In this document: one piece after another, positions 1 through 8,812 of the stretch
Layout of the letters: every line of letters starts with the position of its first letter
How positions within the stretch are numbered: the first letter of the stretch is position 1
The notes under the pieces: model-generated
Told to the model about the DNA's origin: nothing
The model's input: the letters and a program-made list of their open reading frames with translations, nothing else
Databases searched by the model: none
Assembly: GCF_016785085.1 (NCBI RefSeq)
Contig: NZ_JAENHO010000024.1
Span: forward strand, 21,554 to 85,553
Source: Paractinoplanes lichenicola
GTDB lineage: Bacteria > Actinomycetota > Actinomycetes > Mycobacteriales > Micromonosporaceae
DNA length: 64,000 nt
Direction: 5' to 3'
Made by a program: the position numbers and the translations under genes

Positions 1-1516
1 GGTAACGGCCACGGCGTTCGGCGGCTTGGCCGAATGCCTGCAGCGTGGGCACATCCTCGATGACAGACACGGCGGCATCCCAGAAACTCGACGGCGGATA
101 CACACCAAGCCGTGACGGCGTACACACCTGTTCCAGATAATCCGCCAGCCGGTATGTCGGACCGCCGTTCGCGTGCGGTTCGCCAGGACGGGGGCGCAGA
201 CTGGTCAACGGTCCACGGGCGCCGTTGCAGGGCGCCGCCAGGTAGTCGAGAACTTGCTCGAGCCAGCCGCTGCGGCCGTCCCGTGCCCATTGGTCGTCGT
301 CGAGATATCCCGGCGCTGCCTGCTCGAGCAGCGCGAGGGGAATCGCCGGAGGGTGACCGAGGCGCCGCGCGTCGATGGCCACATCGAGAACGGCCCGGGC
401 GGTCGGCCGTGCTTTGAGATAGCGGTCGAACAGGAGCGGTGCCCCAGCCAGATACTGAGTGATCCGGCCACCCGAGGCGTACGCGCGTGCATGGTTCAAC
501 TGAGGATCATCGCGGCCGGCCAGATCGGCCTGATCAGCGGCGGTGAAGGAGTCCGGCACGTCGATGTCGGTGCCGCCGAGCAGTTCGCGTGCCTGAGCCT
601 GGGGGTCGGCCAGGCCTGTCTCCGGGCGGCCGGTGATTGCTGTCCAGTGGTTCGGCCACATGGTCGCCAGAACCAGAACGGGGCCAGCGTCTTTGGCTGC
701 CAACAGGGTGCGTAGACCAGCGGCTACCCGTTCACCGAGACGTGAGTCCGGCGGAGCCAAATACAGCTGGGCCTCGTTCAGCCAGACGATGGTGCGGGCG
801 CCGACCCGTCCGATGTCTTCGGCTGCCGCCTCAGGCCGGGTCGGGTCGAACGGGTGCCAAATCCGCCATTCTTCCCGACTGTGACTGCCGATGTATTGCA
901 CGAGCTCCCAGCAGGCGCGGGTCTTGCCGGTCGATGACTCACCTACCAGCGTGATCATCCGCCGTGCTCCGGCCAGAACTTCATCGGCGATGCGCTGAAG
1001 CCGCCGATCGTGTGACCGTTCGACATAGGCCGGCAGGATCGACTGCTGGTCACTCCCAGGGATGTCGATAGCTCGGTGAACCTCGAGTGCGATCGGGTCG
1101 CACTCGGCGACCAAATGTCCCAACGGCGGCGACCCGGATCCGTCAGCCGAGACGTCTTGTGCGTCCGGTGCCGGTCCTTGGTGTTCAGGATCCTCGGATC
1201 GACGGCGGGCGCCTCGACGTGCGGCCTTCGCGCTCGCGTGGAGCTGTCGCCAATCGACCGGACGGGCGACGAACGTCGGTCGACGCCGGGCCAGCACGGT
1301 CAAGTGAGTGATCAGGCGTCGGACGGTTGCTGGATCATTGGGCACCGACTTGCCGGTCAGCCAGTCGCTGAGTGTCTGCTTGGCCAGCTTGACCGGCGGA
1401 TCCCACCGCGCCGCGGCCCTGCTCAGCGCCTCATGCGTCGGCGAGCCGGCCGCCTCGTAGAGCCATGCCAACTCCTCGGTGAATTGGGCGTCCGCCGCAA
1501 TGTCCCGACCGTTCAT
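1..1516 (-). CDS. STAND-like P-loop NTPase, C-terminus cut by window edge
   Basis: The gene runs leftward off the window, so about 505 N-terminal residues are visible. ATG at 1516 follows a GGGGAC ribosome site. The first ~70 residues look like an HTH-type domain (LSDWLTGKSVP). A Walker A motif, GESSTGKT, lies near residues 192-199, followed by a Walker-B-like strand TIVWLNEAQ. The last visible residues (FGQAAERRGRY) resemble the start of TPR-type repeats. This layout (HTH, P-loop NTPase, then repeats) is seen in uncharacterised actinobacterial signalling NTPases; the family function is not established. Whether it acts in regulation or defence cannot be told from this fragment. Confidence 0.75.
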   Translation of the reverse strand, partial: MNGRDIAADAQFTEELAWLYEAAGSPTHEALSRAAARWDPPVKLAKQTLSDWLTGKSVPNDPATVRRLITHLTVLARRRPTFVARPVDWRQLHASAKAARRGARRRSEDPEHQGPAPDAQDVSADGSGSPPLGHLVAECDPIALEVHRAIDIPGSDQQSILPAYVERSHDRRLQRIADEVLAGARRMITLVGESSTGKTRACWELVQYIGSHSREEWRIWHPFDPTRPEAAAEDIGRVGARTIVWLNEAQLYLAPPDSRLGERVAAGLRTLLAAKDAGPVLVLATMWPNHWTAITGRPETGLADPQAQARELLGGTDIDVPDSFTAADQADLAGRDDPQLNHARAYASGGRITQYLAGAPLLFDRYLKARPTARAVLDVAIDARRLGHPPAIPLALLEQAAPGYLDDDQWARDGRSGWLEQVLDYLAAPCNGARGPLTSLRPRPGEPHANGGPTYRLADYLEQVCTPSRLGVYPPSSFWDAAVSVIEDVPTLQAFGQAAERRGRY

Positions 1517-1685
1517 TGTCGTCCCCAGTGACGCACCGTCCGGTCCGGACCCGAACCGGATGTCCCGGATTCGCCCCTTGAGCAGCACATTCCGTAACAG
1601 TACCGACACGTGTGGTCGATCACGAACCTTCCAACGGGCTGTGCTGAGGGCAGACCTAGCCGACCCGACCGAAGGGCTGACCGCG

Positions 1686-1868
1686 ATGACGACCGCGACC
1701 ATCCTTAACGCTATTGAGCAGGGCAGCCAAGCCGCCACAGCCGTCAGCTTGCTCTATACCGCCATCGTCGCGGTCAGCGCACTGACCGCGATCATGGCAC
1801 CGACCGAGGTGCGGCGTCAGGCGGCGCGCGAGGTTCTCACGCTTCTGCTGCGCCGTCGAGACCACTGA
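1686..1868 (+). CDS. Small single-span membrane protein
   Basis: A 60-residue product with one hydrophobic helix at about residues 17-38 and a basic tail ending in LLLRRRDH. ATG at 1686 has only a weak upstream AAGGG. The pattern of a helix followed by an Arg-rich tail is common in unannotated actinomycete small proteins. It lies divergently from the NTPase gene. No function can be assigned. An in-frame upstream extension is possible but has no better start signal. Confidence 0.5.
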   Translation: MTTATILNAIEQGSQAATAVSLLYTAIVAVSALTAIMAPTEVRRQAAREVLTLLLRRRDH

Positions 1869-1908
1869 CTCGTCTCGCGTGGGCAGCCCCGTGCGAGACG
1901 ATGGCGGT

Positions 1909-2575
1909 ATGGCTTCCACTGCGGCGTACGACGAGATCGCGGACTGGTATGAGAACGACTTCCTGCCGCGGTCGCGGCCCGGTGACCCGATCGGGGGTTC
2001 AGCGGCAGCTCGGCGAGTTGCTCGGTGGGGGCAGTGGGCTCTGCCTGGAAGTGGGCTGCGGCACCGGCGTGCACGCCGAGCAGCTCCGGGGGCTGGGGTG
2101 GACGCCCGTCGGGGTGGATTTGTCGGCGGGCATGTTGGCGTACGGGAAACAGAAGCTGCCCGTGGTGAGGGCCGACGCCACTCGGTTGCCGATCCGGGAT
2201 GGTGTCGTGCCCGCCGTGGTGGCGATGTTGGTGCACACCGATATGCCGGACTACCCGGGCGTGCTGCGGGAGATCGGTCGCGTGCTCCGGCCGGGTGGGG
2301 TGTTCGTCCATGTGGGGGTGCATCCGGCCTTTTGCGGCGGGTTCGCCGATCGCAGCGATCCCGCGGCCGTGGTGATCAGGCCGGGCTATCTGGACGGTCG
2401 CTGGACGAAGGATTCCTGGACGACCGAGGGGGTGCGCAACCGGGTCGGCGCGACGCACTTCCCCCTGCCCGTGCTGGTGCAGGCCGTGCTCGACGCGGGT
2501 TTGACGCTGACGGGCTGCACCGAGGGCGGCGGACCGGTGCCCACCACCCTGGGCCTGAAAGCGATCAGAGCATGA
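1909..2575 (+). pseudogene. Class I SAM-dependent methyltransferase, frameshifted
   Basis: The N-terminus (MASTAAYDEIADWYENDF) reads in one frame from ATG 1909. The rest, including the SAM-binding motif LEVGCGTG, the VVAMLVHTD segment and the LRPGG motif, reads in the +1 frame to the TGA at 2573-2575. The join falls in a run of five G at 1993-1997; with four G the protein reads through as DPIGVQRQLGELL and would be 221 residues. The rest of the gene looks well conserved, so this is either a very recent inactivation or a base-call error in the G-run. The substrate is not predictable. Confidence 0.8.
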
Positions 2576-2702
2576 ACATCATCGCGCCGACGCCCAGCAG
2601 GACGAGCAGCAGCATCGCGATGAGCAAGCCCTTCTCGGCTGAGGCGGCGGCGGAGTCGGGGGCGACGACGTCGGGTGTGGTGGCGATCGGCTCGCTGCTC
2701 AT
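2565..2702 (-). CDS. Small membrane protein, 45 aa
   Basis: ATG at 2702 is preceded by a strong GGAGGG site seven bases upstream. The 45-residue product has an Asp/Glu- and Ala-rich soluble N-terminus and one C-terminal hydrophobic helix (LLIAMLLLVLLGVGAMMFML), giving a tail-anchored look. Its 3' end overlaps the methyltransferase tail by 11 bases on the opposite strand. It is divergent from the phospholipase D gene and shares its upstream region. Function unknown. Confidence 0.65.
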   Translation of the reverse strand: MSSEPIATTPDVVAPDSAAASAEKGLLIAMLLLVLLGVGAMMFML

Positions 2703-2764
2703 GACTGGTCCCTCCGGAGGATCTCGGCGTGCGCGCCGGGGTCGGGCGACTTAGATTCGAGGGC

Positions 2765-4342
2765 GTGCCAATTCCGGACTGGTTTCTCAGTGCAGAGGAG
2801 CGCGGCAACCCGGACTCCTCCATACCCAGATGGTGCGCCGGAAACGCCGCCGAACCGCTTATTCACGGCAAAACATATTTTGACCGTCTGGTTACGGAGG
2901 TGGAAAGACTCCGCGAGGGTGACCACCTGTTCTTCACCGACTGGCGGGGCGACCCGGACGAGAAGCTGCGCGACGACGGACCGACGATCGCCGAGCTGTT
3001 CAGTGCGGCGGCCCGGCGCGGGGTGGTCGTCAAGGGCCTGCTCTGGCGCTCCCACCTCGACAAACTCGCCTACAGCGAGGAGGAGAACCGCAACCTCAGC
3101 GAGGCGATCCGCGAGGCCGGCGGCGAGGTCCTGCTCGATCAGCGCGTACGCCGTGGCGGCTCGCACCACCAGAAGCTCGTCGTGCTGCGCCACCCGGGCC
3201 GCCCCGAGCTCGACGTGGCGTTCGCGGGCGGCATCGACCTGTGTCACAGCCGCCGCGACGACGAGCGGCATCTCGGTGATCCGCAGGCGGTGGCCATGGC
3301 CAAGGCGTACGGGCCGAATCCGCCCTGGCACGACGTGCAGCTCGCCCTGCGCGGGCCGGTCGTCGGGGTGCTCGACCTGACGTTCCGCGAGCGGTGGAAC
3401 GAGCCCGACGACCTCGACCAGCACGGCCCGATCTCGACGATCACCGACAAGCTGCAGCACGCCGACATGAGCGCCGACAAGCTGCCGCCGCAGCCGCCCG
3501 ACCCGCCCGAATGCGGGCCGCTGACGATCCAGACGTTGCGGACCTATCCGGCGATGCGCCCGAAGTACGACTTCGCGCCGAACGGGGAGCAGAGCATCGC
3601 CCGCGGCTACACCAAGGCGATCAAGCGGGCCCGGCGGCTCATCTATCTCGAGGACCAATATCTGTGGTCGACCGAGGTGGCGCAGCTGTTCGCCGACGCG
3701 TTGCGGGCCAACCCCGAGCTGCATCTGGTCGCGGTCGTGCCGCGGCATCCCGACGTGGACGGTGCGTTCGCGCTGCCGCCCAACCAGATCGGCCGCGAGA
3801 AGGCGATCCAGCTGTGCTCGATGGCCGCGCCCGACCGCGTGCACGTCTTCGACCTCGAGAACGAGGCCGGCACGCCGATCTACGTGCACGCCAAGGTCTG
3901 CGTGATCGACGACGTGTGGTGCAGCGTGGGCAGCGACAACTTCAACCGCCGGTCCTGGACGCACGACAGCGAGCTGTCCAACGCGATCCTCGACGACACG
4001 CGCGACGAGCGGCAGCCCGTCGACCCGGCGGGGCTGGGCGACGAGGCGCGGCGGTTCCCGCGGGAGCTGCGCCTGGCCCTGGCCGGCGAACACCTGTGCC
4101 GCACCGACGACGCCGACCTGATCGACCCGGCCGACTTCGTCCGCGAGATGACCGGGGCGGCCGACGCGCTGAAGAAGTGGGCCGACGGCGGCCGTACGGG
4201 GTTGCGACCGCCGGGCCGCCTGATGCCGCACTCGACCGAGCGGCTCTCGCGGTTCCAGCGCTGGTGGGCGTCCCCGGTCTACCGGCTGGCGTACGACCCG
4301 GACGGGCGGCGCTGGCGGGACAGGCTGGCTAACCGATGGTGA
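2765..4342 (+). CDS. Phospholipase D family protein
   Basis: A 525-residue protein with two HKD-type catalytic motifs: HHQKLVVL near residue 134 and HAKVCVIDD near residue 375, the second followed by GSDNFNRRSW. The two motifs pair to form one active site in PLD enzymes, which hydrolyse or transfer phosphodiester head groups. No signal peptide is obvious, so it is probably cytoplasmic or membrane-associated. GTG 2765 is chosen because the conserved PIPDWFLSAEERGNP segment starts there; a GTG/ATG-type start 12 codons upstream at 2729 is possible. The 3' end overlaps the convergent DUF6817 gene by 14 bases. Confidence 0.9.
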   Translation: MPIPDWFLSAEERGNPDSSIPRWCAGNAAEPLIHGKTYFDRLVTEVERLREGDHLFFTDWRGDPDEKLRDDGPTIAELFSAAARRGVVVKGLLWRSHLDKLAYSEEENRNLSEAIREAGGEVLLDQRVRRGGSHHQKLVVLRHPGRPELDVAFAGGIDLCHSRRDDERHLGDPQAVAMAKAYGPNPPWHDVQLALRGPVVGVLDLTFRERWNEPDDLDQHGPISTITDKLQHADMSADKLPPQPPDPPECGPLTIQTLRTYPAMRPKYDFAPNGEQSIARGYTKAIKRARRLIYLEDQYLWSTEVAQLFADALRANPELHLVAVVPRHPDVDGAFALPPNQIGREKAIQLCSMAAPDRVHVFDLENEAGTPIYVHAKVCVIDDVWCSVGSDNFNRRSWTHDSELSNAILDDTRDERQPVDPAGLGDEARRFPRELRLALAGEHLCRTDDADLIDPADFVREMTGAADALKKWADGGRTGLRPPGRLMPHSTERLSRFQRWWASPVYRLAYDPDGRRWRDRLANRW

Positions 4343-4865
4343 GGACCCGCTGGCAATCCTCCATCACGGACGGTGAGGCCAGGCGGGCCCACGTCGGGAA
4401 CACCGACCGGAAGTAGTCGCCCGCCTTGGCCGCGATCTCGGCCGAGCGTTCGAAGACGTCGAGCTCGTTGACGATGCTCAGGTCGGCGAAGGCCCGCACC
4501 TGGGCCGGCGTCGGCGACTCGGCGTGACCGGTGAAGCGGCTCCACACGGTCTGGGTCTCGGGCAGCGCCCGCCACGTGCGGTCACGATCGCAGCCGCCGT
4601 ACCGATAGACCAGCGCCTCCGCCTCCGGCCCGATGATCTCGCGGAGGCGCCGGCGCTCGGTCACCTCGAGCAGCGCCACGGGAAAACCGTCGGTCCCGTA
4701 CGCCGCGTGGGTGAGCCCGGCGAGCCGCTCGTCCTCGCTCAGCTCGTGCGTGGCCAGGCGGGCGTGCACGCGGTCGAGATGCTCGTAGAGCGAGCCGCCG
4801 GCGTGCGGGATCGACTCGGCGCCCCTGTCCCGCAGCCACGCGCGGGCATCGTCGGCACGGCTCAT
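4329..4865 (-). CDS. DUF6817-type protein
   Basis: A 178-residue protein with an IPHAGGSLYEHL segment, a HAAYGTDGF motif, a VYRYGGCDRD motif and a C-terminal NELDVFERS stretch. His/Asp-rich conserved blocks of this kind suggest a metal-binding HD-like fold, but no activity is established. ATG 4865 lies one base after the stop of the upstream methyltransferase gene, so the two are probably translationally coupled. Confidence 0.7.
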   Translation of the reverse strand: MSRADDARAWLRDRGAESIPHAGGSLYEHLDRVHARLATHELSEDERLAGLTHAAYGTDGFPVALLEVTERRRLREIIGPEAEALVYRYGGCDRDRTWRALPETQTVWSRFTGHAESPTPAQVRAFADLSIVNELDVFERSAEIAAKAGDYFRSVFPTWARLASPSVMEDCQRVLTIG

Positions 4866-4866
4866 G

Positions 4867-5925
4867 TCACAGCTCCCAGGTGTGCGGCAGCAGGATCGGG
4901 GAGTCGGGGTCGCCGCCGGGGGCCAGGCCGATCCGCCACGCGCCCATCGGCGGCCGGCCCAGCTCCAGCCAGCGGTCGACGATGGCGGCGGCTTCCTCGC
5001 CCCGGCTGCCGCTCGCGGTGATGCTCCCGTCGGGGAACACGATCGCGCCGCCCTCGCGGTCCTCGTCCAGCAGCGCCAGGCAGCTCTGCTCACGACCGGG
5101 CACGGCGGCCAGCGTGGCCCGGCGGTTCCAGACACCGGCCGCGTACCAGAGGTCCCGATAGGCGAGCGGCTCCAGCGGGGGATCGAAACGGCTTTCCCCG
5201 TACGGGTGGAGGTTCTTGAGCGCGCCCGGCGGCGCGGGTGTGGGGAACGGATGCGCGGCCGTGAGCGGACCCGCGGCGATCATGAAGCCGGCCGGGGTGA
5301 CGACGCGTGCCGCGTAACCGGGGCTGATCTTGAGTACGGGATGGGTGCCGGCGTGCTCGACCGGGGCCACGATCGGGGTCTGCCAGCGCGGCGAGACACC
5401 GGCCACCCCGACGGTGACGATCACGCGGTCGACCTGCTCGTCGGGCCGGCCCGCATAACCGTCGCCGAGCTCGACCCGTACGCCGGTGACCCCGGCCCGG
5501 GCCACGGCGGCGCGGGCCCGCTCGACCACGTCCTCCTGCACGTCGATGCTGATCACCCGCGCGCCCATCGTGGCCAGCAGCGCCGCGTTGTAGCCGGTGC
5601 CGGCCCCGATCTCGAGCACGGTCATGCCGGGCCGCACGTCCAGCGTCTCGATCATCAAAGCCATCAGCGACGGCTGGCTCGACGAGCTGACCGGCGTGCG
5701 GCCGTCGACCTTGGTCACCAGCACGTCGTCGCTGTAGACGATCTCGAGGAAGTCGGGGTCGGCCGGCTTGGCCCACGTGCCGTCGCGCCGCTGGAACCCG
5801 TCGGGCACGAACACCTCACGCGGCACCTGGGCGAAGGCGGCGGCCAGCGACGGCGAGAGGATGATGCCCCCCCTGCCGGATCCGATCGACGAACCCCTTT
5901 CGCGGCCCAGCCATCCCCACACCAT
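4867..5925 (-). CDS. Protein-L-isoaspartate O-methyltransferase-like protein
   Basis: A 352-residue protein. After FAQVPREVFVPDG comes the SAM motif VLEIGAGTGYNAALLA, then GDGYAG, the order seen in protein-isoaspartyl methyltransferases. The C-terminal ~150 residues are an extension typical of the longer actinobacterial relatives, some of which act on other peptides, so the substrate is uncertain. The chosen ATG (5925) precedes MVWGWLGRERG; the first ~20 residues are poorly constrained. It forms an operon with the DUF6817 gene and is divergent from the lipoprotein gene at 5992. Confidence 0.8.
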   Translation of the reverse strand: MVWGWLGRERGSSIGSGRGGIILSPSLAAAFAQVPREVFVPDGFQRRDGTWAKPADPDFLEIVYSDDVLVTKVDGRTPVSSSSQPSLMALMIETLDVRPGMTVLEIGAGTGYNAALLATMGARVISIDVQEDVVERARAAVARAGVTGVRVELGDGYAGRPDEQVDRVIVTVGVAGVSPRWQTPIVAPVEHAGTHPVLKISPGYAARVVTPAGFMIAAGPLTAAHPFPTPAPPGALKNLHPYGESRFDPPLEPLAYRDLWYAAGVWNRRATLAAVPGREQSCLALLDEDREGGAIVFPDGSITASGSRGEEAAAIVDRWLELGRPPMGAWRIGLAPGGDPDSPILLPHTWEL

Positions 5926-5991
5926 ACGGGGGCAACCGTCCGGCAACCGGTCTGCTCTCAGGGTCGTCCGGCCCGCACCGATCGGAACTTC

Positions 5992-6573
5992 GTGCGCCTC
6001 ACCGTCCTGCTCGCCGTCGCCGTCGCCACCCTGGGCGGCTGCGCGGGCACCGGCGCCTCGACCCGGCCCCGGCCCGCGATCAGCTCGCCCGCCCCGGCGC
6101 CCGCACCCGTCGTCGAGAACACCGGTTCGGCCTGGCCCACGATCGTCACTTCCCTGATCTCGTACGGGCAATGGCTGCTGGCCGACCCCGACCCGGCGCT
6201 CGCCGCCGTGATCGCCGCCCCCGGCTGCGCGAGCCACGACGACTTCACCGACGAGCTGGACTCCCTGGTCGCGACGGACGCCATGGTCCGCACCAGCCCC
6301 GCCGTGGTGACCTCGGTCAGCGGCCCGGCGACGCCCACGCGCGACCGGGTCGTCGTCGAGGCCACCGTGTCCCGAGCCGCCGAACCCGTAGTGGTCAAAG
6401 GCAACACCAGCCTCAGCCCGTCCGCCAAGACGATCTGGCTCGAGGACCGCGCCGAACTCCCCGCCACGACCCTGACGGTGACGTTGGTCCGCGAGGACGA
6501 CAAGTGGCGCTTCTGCAAACTGGTCGACAAAACCGGCGACCCGGACGGCGAGGCCCTCACCCGAGTGCTCTGA
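5992..6573 (+). CDS. Predicted lipoprotein
   Basis: GTG 5992 starts a signal peptide (VRLTVLLAVAVATLGGC) whose LGGC lipobox predicts lipidation at Cys 17. A short Pro/Ala-rich linker follows, then a ~150-residue extracytoplasmic domain with two further cysteines that could form a disulphide. The product is 193 residues. I do not recognise the domain. An upstream open frame exists, but only this start gives a lipoprotein signal. Confidence 0.7.
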   Translation: MRLTVLLAVAVATLGGCAGTGASTRPRPAISSPAPAPAPVVENTGSAWPTIVTSLISYGQWLLADPDPALAAVIAAPGCASHDDFTDELDSLVATDAMVRTSPAVVTSVSGPATPTRDRVVVEATVSRAAEPVVVKGNTSLSPSAKTIWLEDRAELPATTLTVTLVREDDKWRFCKLVDKTGDPDGEALTRVL

Positions 6574-6579
6574 ACCCGC

Positions 6580-6840
6580 TCAGACCACGTGGCGGCGCGC
6601 CCTCTCGCGGGCCCGGATCGCGGCGCTCATCTGCGACTCCTCGATCCAGGCCCCGCTCACGACGGCCTCTTCGGCCACGTATTCGATGGTCGAATACCCC
6701 TTCTCGTCACCCACGCGCAGCTCGGGATTGCGGGGCGCCCCGGCGTAGGGCCCGGTGTCCGCGTACGAGACTGCCCCCGCCACCCCACCGAGCAGCCGGA
6801 ACCGCCGGCGCAACCAGCCCATGAAGCCACTGCCCGGCAT
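6580..6840 (-). CDS. Conserved hypothetical protein, 86 aa
   Basis: ATG 6840 lies behind a GAGGAGGG site that overlaps the end of the upstream tetR gene, whose TGA ends two bases before this start. The protein begins with a basic GWLRRRFRLLGG stretch and continues with an acidic, Tyr-containing middle and an Arg-rich end. There is no clear transmembrane helix. The tight coupling suggests it belongs to the TetR operon. Function unknown. Confidence 0.65.
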   Translation of the reverse strand: MPGSGFMGWLRRRFRLLGGVAGAVSYADTGPYAGAPRNPELRVGDEKGYSTIEYVAEEAVVSGAWIEESQMSAAIRARERARRHVV

Positions 6841-6842
6841 CG

Positions 6843-7463
6843 TCACCCTCCTCGTGTCGCGGGCTGTCCCAGCAAGGCACCGAGAATGCCGGTAGCGATG
6901 CCCGTCACGTCGGTGCGACCATCCGCCGCGTGCCGCAGGACCAGGCCGGCCCCGAGCGCGCCCCAAGCGGTGACAAGCTGCGGGACAGGAACCGCCGGGC
7001 GCAGCCCGAGGCGCTCACAGGCCTCGGTGAGCAGCCCGGCCAGCTCCCGATCGAGCGCGGCCTGCGCCGTCGCCAGCCGCCCGGCATGCTCGGGCCGCCC
7101 GGCCAGCGCGGCTGCGGCCTCGGCGGAGACGAGAGCCCACCGCGCCGCGTCGGGATCCTCCAGCGCCCGCCCGGGATTGAGGGCGGCCACGAGTTCCTCG
7201 CGATCCCGGGCGCCACCGACGGCCTCCGTCAGCGCTCCGGTCACAGCCGCACTGCTCGCGTCGACGAGGGCGTGCCACAGCCCTTCCTTGCCGCCGAAGT
7301 GCTTGTAGACCGCGCCCCGGGTGTAGCCCGCCTCGGCGGCCAGGTCGTCGACGGTCGCCTCCAGGAAGCCTCGCCTCAGAAACACCTCACGGCCGGCCGC
7401 CAGGAGCCGCTGGTGCGTCTGCTCCTGCCCCTGCGCCCGAGTCCTTCGAGCTTCTCGTGTCAC
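6843..7463 (-). CDS. TetR family transcriptional regulator
   Basis: A 206-residue protein with the N-terminal TetR helix-turn-helix (REVFLRRGFLEATVDDLAAEAGYTRGAVYKHFGGKEGL) at about residues 20-55 and a helical ligand domain. GTG 7463 is chosen because AGGGG sits eight bases upstream; another GTG seven codons further up has no ribosome site. The co-transcribed small gene at 6580 is a likely partner. No efflux or enzyme gene lies directly alongside, so the ligand is unknown. Confidence 0.88.
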   Translation of the reverse strand: MTREARRTRAQGQEQTHQRLLAAGREVFLRRGFLEATVDDLAAEAGYTRGAVYKHFGGKEGLWHALVDASSAAVTGALTEAVGGARDREELVAALNPGRALEDPDAARWALVSAEAAAALAGRPEHAGRLATAQAALDRELAGLLTEACERLGLRPAVPVPQLVTAWGALGAGLVLRHAADGRTDVTGIATGILGALLGQPATRGG

Positions 7464-7678
7464 ATCCGTGCCCCTAAGAAACACTCTGTATCCAGAAACG
7501 CTATGTTACCGAAAGGGGCGGCGCAAGCGGTGTGGGTTGAGCTGGACCACCGGTTCGGTGCCGTGCGGGCGCTACGGCCCGGTGTCGCACCCGGGTCGCC
7601 GAGACTCCCGGTTCTGTCCTAGTGCTTTTGTCCGAGTCGACGTGGCGTACGGGATGGGTGTGCTCTTGAGACGACGAC

Positions 7679-7711
7679 AGCCCGCCCCCCGAGATGATCG
7701 TGGGGCGGGCT
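7679..7711 (-). terminator. Hairpin terminator after pirin gene
   Basis: AGCCCGCCCC (7679-7688) pairs perfectly with GGGGCGGGCT (7702-7711) around a 13-base loop, 15 bases past the pirin stop. There is no U-tract, which is usual for high-GC actinomycete hairpins. The 7464-7678 stretch between tetR and this hairpin holds no convincing gene. Confidence 0.6.
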
Positions 7712-7726
7712 GCGGGATGAACGGGG

Positions 7727-8698
7727 TCAGTCTGTGTGGGGCATGCGCTCGGCGGGGATGACGCCGAGGCGGCCCTTTTGGAAGTCCTCGAAGGCCTGCT
7801 TGAGCTCGGCCTGCGTGTTCATGACGAACGGGCCGTAGTGGGCCACCGGCTCGCGGATCGGGCGGCCGCCCATGATGAACAGCTCCATGGCCGGGATGTT
7901 CGAGTCCTGCGTGGCGTCGGCGGTGACCCGGATGGCGTCGCCCTTGCCGTGGGACGCCAGCTGGCCGATCTGGATGGGGCGGGCCTCGGTGCCGACCGTG
8001 CCCCGGCCGGCCAGCACGTAGACCAGCGCGTTGTAGTCGGGCTGCCAGGGCAGGTCGAGCCGCGCGCCGGGCTGGAGGGTGACGTGGGCCAGGTTGATCG
8101 GGGTGAACGTGGAGCCAGGACCGGCGTGACCGCCGACCTCGCCCGCGATCACCCGGATCAGGCTGCCGCCGTCGGGGGTGGTCAGCAGGCCGGCCTCGCG
8201 ACCGCGGATGTCCTGATACTTCGGGGTGATCATCTTGGCCGCGCGGGGCAGGTTGACCCAGAGCTGCAGGCCGTGGAACAGGCCGCCGCTGGTCACCAGG
8301 TGTTCCGGCGGGGCCTCGATGTGCAGGATGCCCTGGCCGGCGGTCATCCACTGGGTGTCACCGTTGGCGATCGTGCCGCCGCTGCCCAGCGAGTCCTGGT
8401 GGTCCATGATCCCGTCGATCATGTAGGTCACCGTCTCGAAGCCGCGGTGCGGGTGCCACGGGGTGCCCTTCGGCTCGCCCGGCGCGTAGTCGACCTCGCC
8501 CATCTGGTCGAGGTGGATGAACGGGTCGAGCTCGTTGAGCGGGACCCCGGCGAACGCCCGCCGTACGGGGAAGCCTTCACCCTCGTAACCGCTGGGGGCG
8601 GTGGTCAGTCGGCGGACGGGACGGAAGCTCGTGGCGGCGGGGTCGAGCTGAGGCAGGCGCGGCAGGACGAGAACGTCGTCGACGGTGATGGCGGGCAT
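7727..8698 (-). CDS. Pirin family protein
   Basis: A 323-residue bicupin. The metal ligands of pirins are all present: His82 and His84 in WHPHRGFET, and His126 and Glu128 in LHIEAPPE. Some bacterial pirins show quercetin 2,3-dioxygenase activity, others act as redox-sensing partners; which applies here is unknown. ATG 8698 follows a GGAAGG site. The promoter region contains an operator also found in front of the marR gene at 10646, so repression by that MarR is likely. Confidence 0.9.
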   Translation of the reverse strand: MPAITVDDVLVLPRLPQLDPAATSFRPVRRLTTAPSGYEGEGFPVRRAFAGVPLNELDPFIHLDQMGEVDYAPGEPKGTPWHPHRGFETVTYMIDGIMDHQDSLGSGGTIANGDTQWMTAGQGILHIEAPPEHLVTSGGLFHGLQLWVNLPRAAKMITPKYQDIRGREAGLLTTPDGGSLIRVIAGEVGGHAGPGSTFTPINLAHVTLQPGARLDLPWQPDYNALVYVLAGRGTVGTEARPIQIGQLASHGKGDAIRVTADATQDSNIPAMELFIMGGRPIREPVAHYGPFVMNTQAELKQAFEDFQKGRLGVIPAERMPHTD

Positions 8699-8730
8699 GG
8701 CATGCCTTCCTGAGTGGTCGTGCCTCAGAT

Positions 8731-8756
8731 CGTAACTCTTTCAAACTTGAAATACC
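8731..8756 (-). promoter_or_regulatory. MarR-type operator and promoter of pirin gene
   Basis: The + strand carries TTTCAA-AC-TTGAAA (8740-8753), an inverted repeat directly followed on the - strand by a TACGAT -10 element. The first 15 bases of the block, CGTAACTCTTTCAAA, are identical to the block upstream of marR at 10655. The palindrome lies in the -35/-10 spacer, the usual place for repressor binding. Confidence 0.75.
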
Positions 8757-8770
8757 ACCGGATGGAAAGA

Positions 8771-8797
8771 GCCCGGCCTCACACTCGGAGACCGGGC
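8771..8797 (-). terminator. Hairpin after DUF397 gene
   Basis: GCCCGG (8771-8776) pairs with CCGGGC (8792-8797), with further pairing inside (CCTC with GAG). It lies between the DUF397 stop and the pirin promoter, so it probably ends the XRE-DUF397 transcript. Confidence 0.5.
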
Positions 8798-8812
8798 CCA
8801 GGCCGTACGGGG

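Noticed and set aside
2699..4231. Long - strand open frame opposite phospholipase D
   Set aside because: Antisense shadow in GC-rich DNA; the + strand frame carries both HKD motifs.
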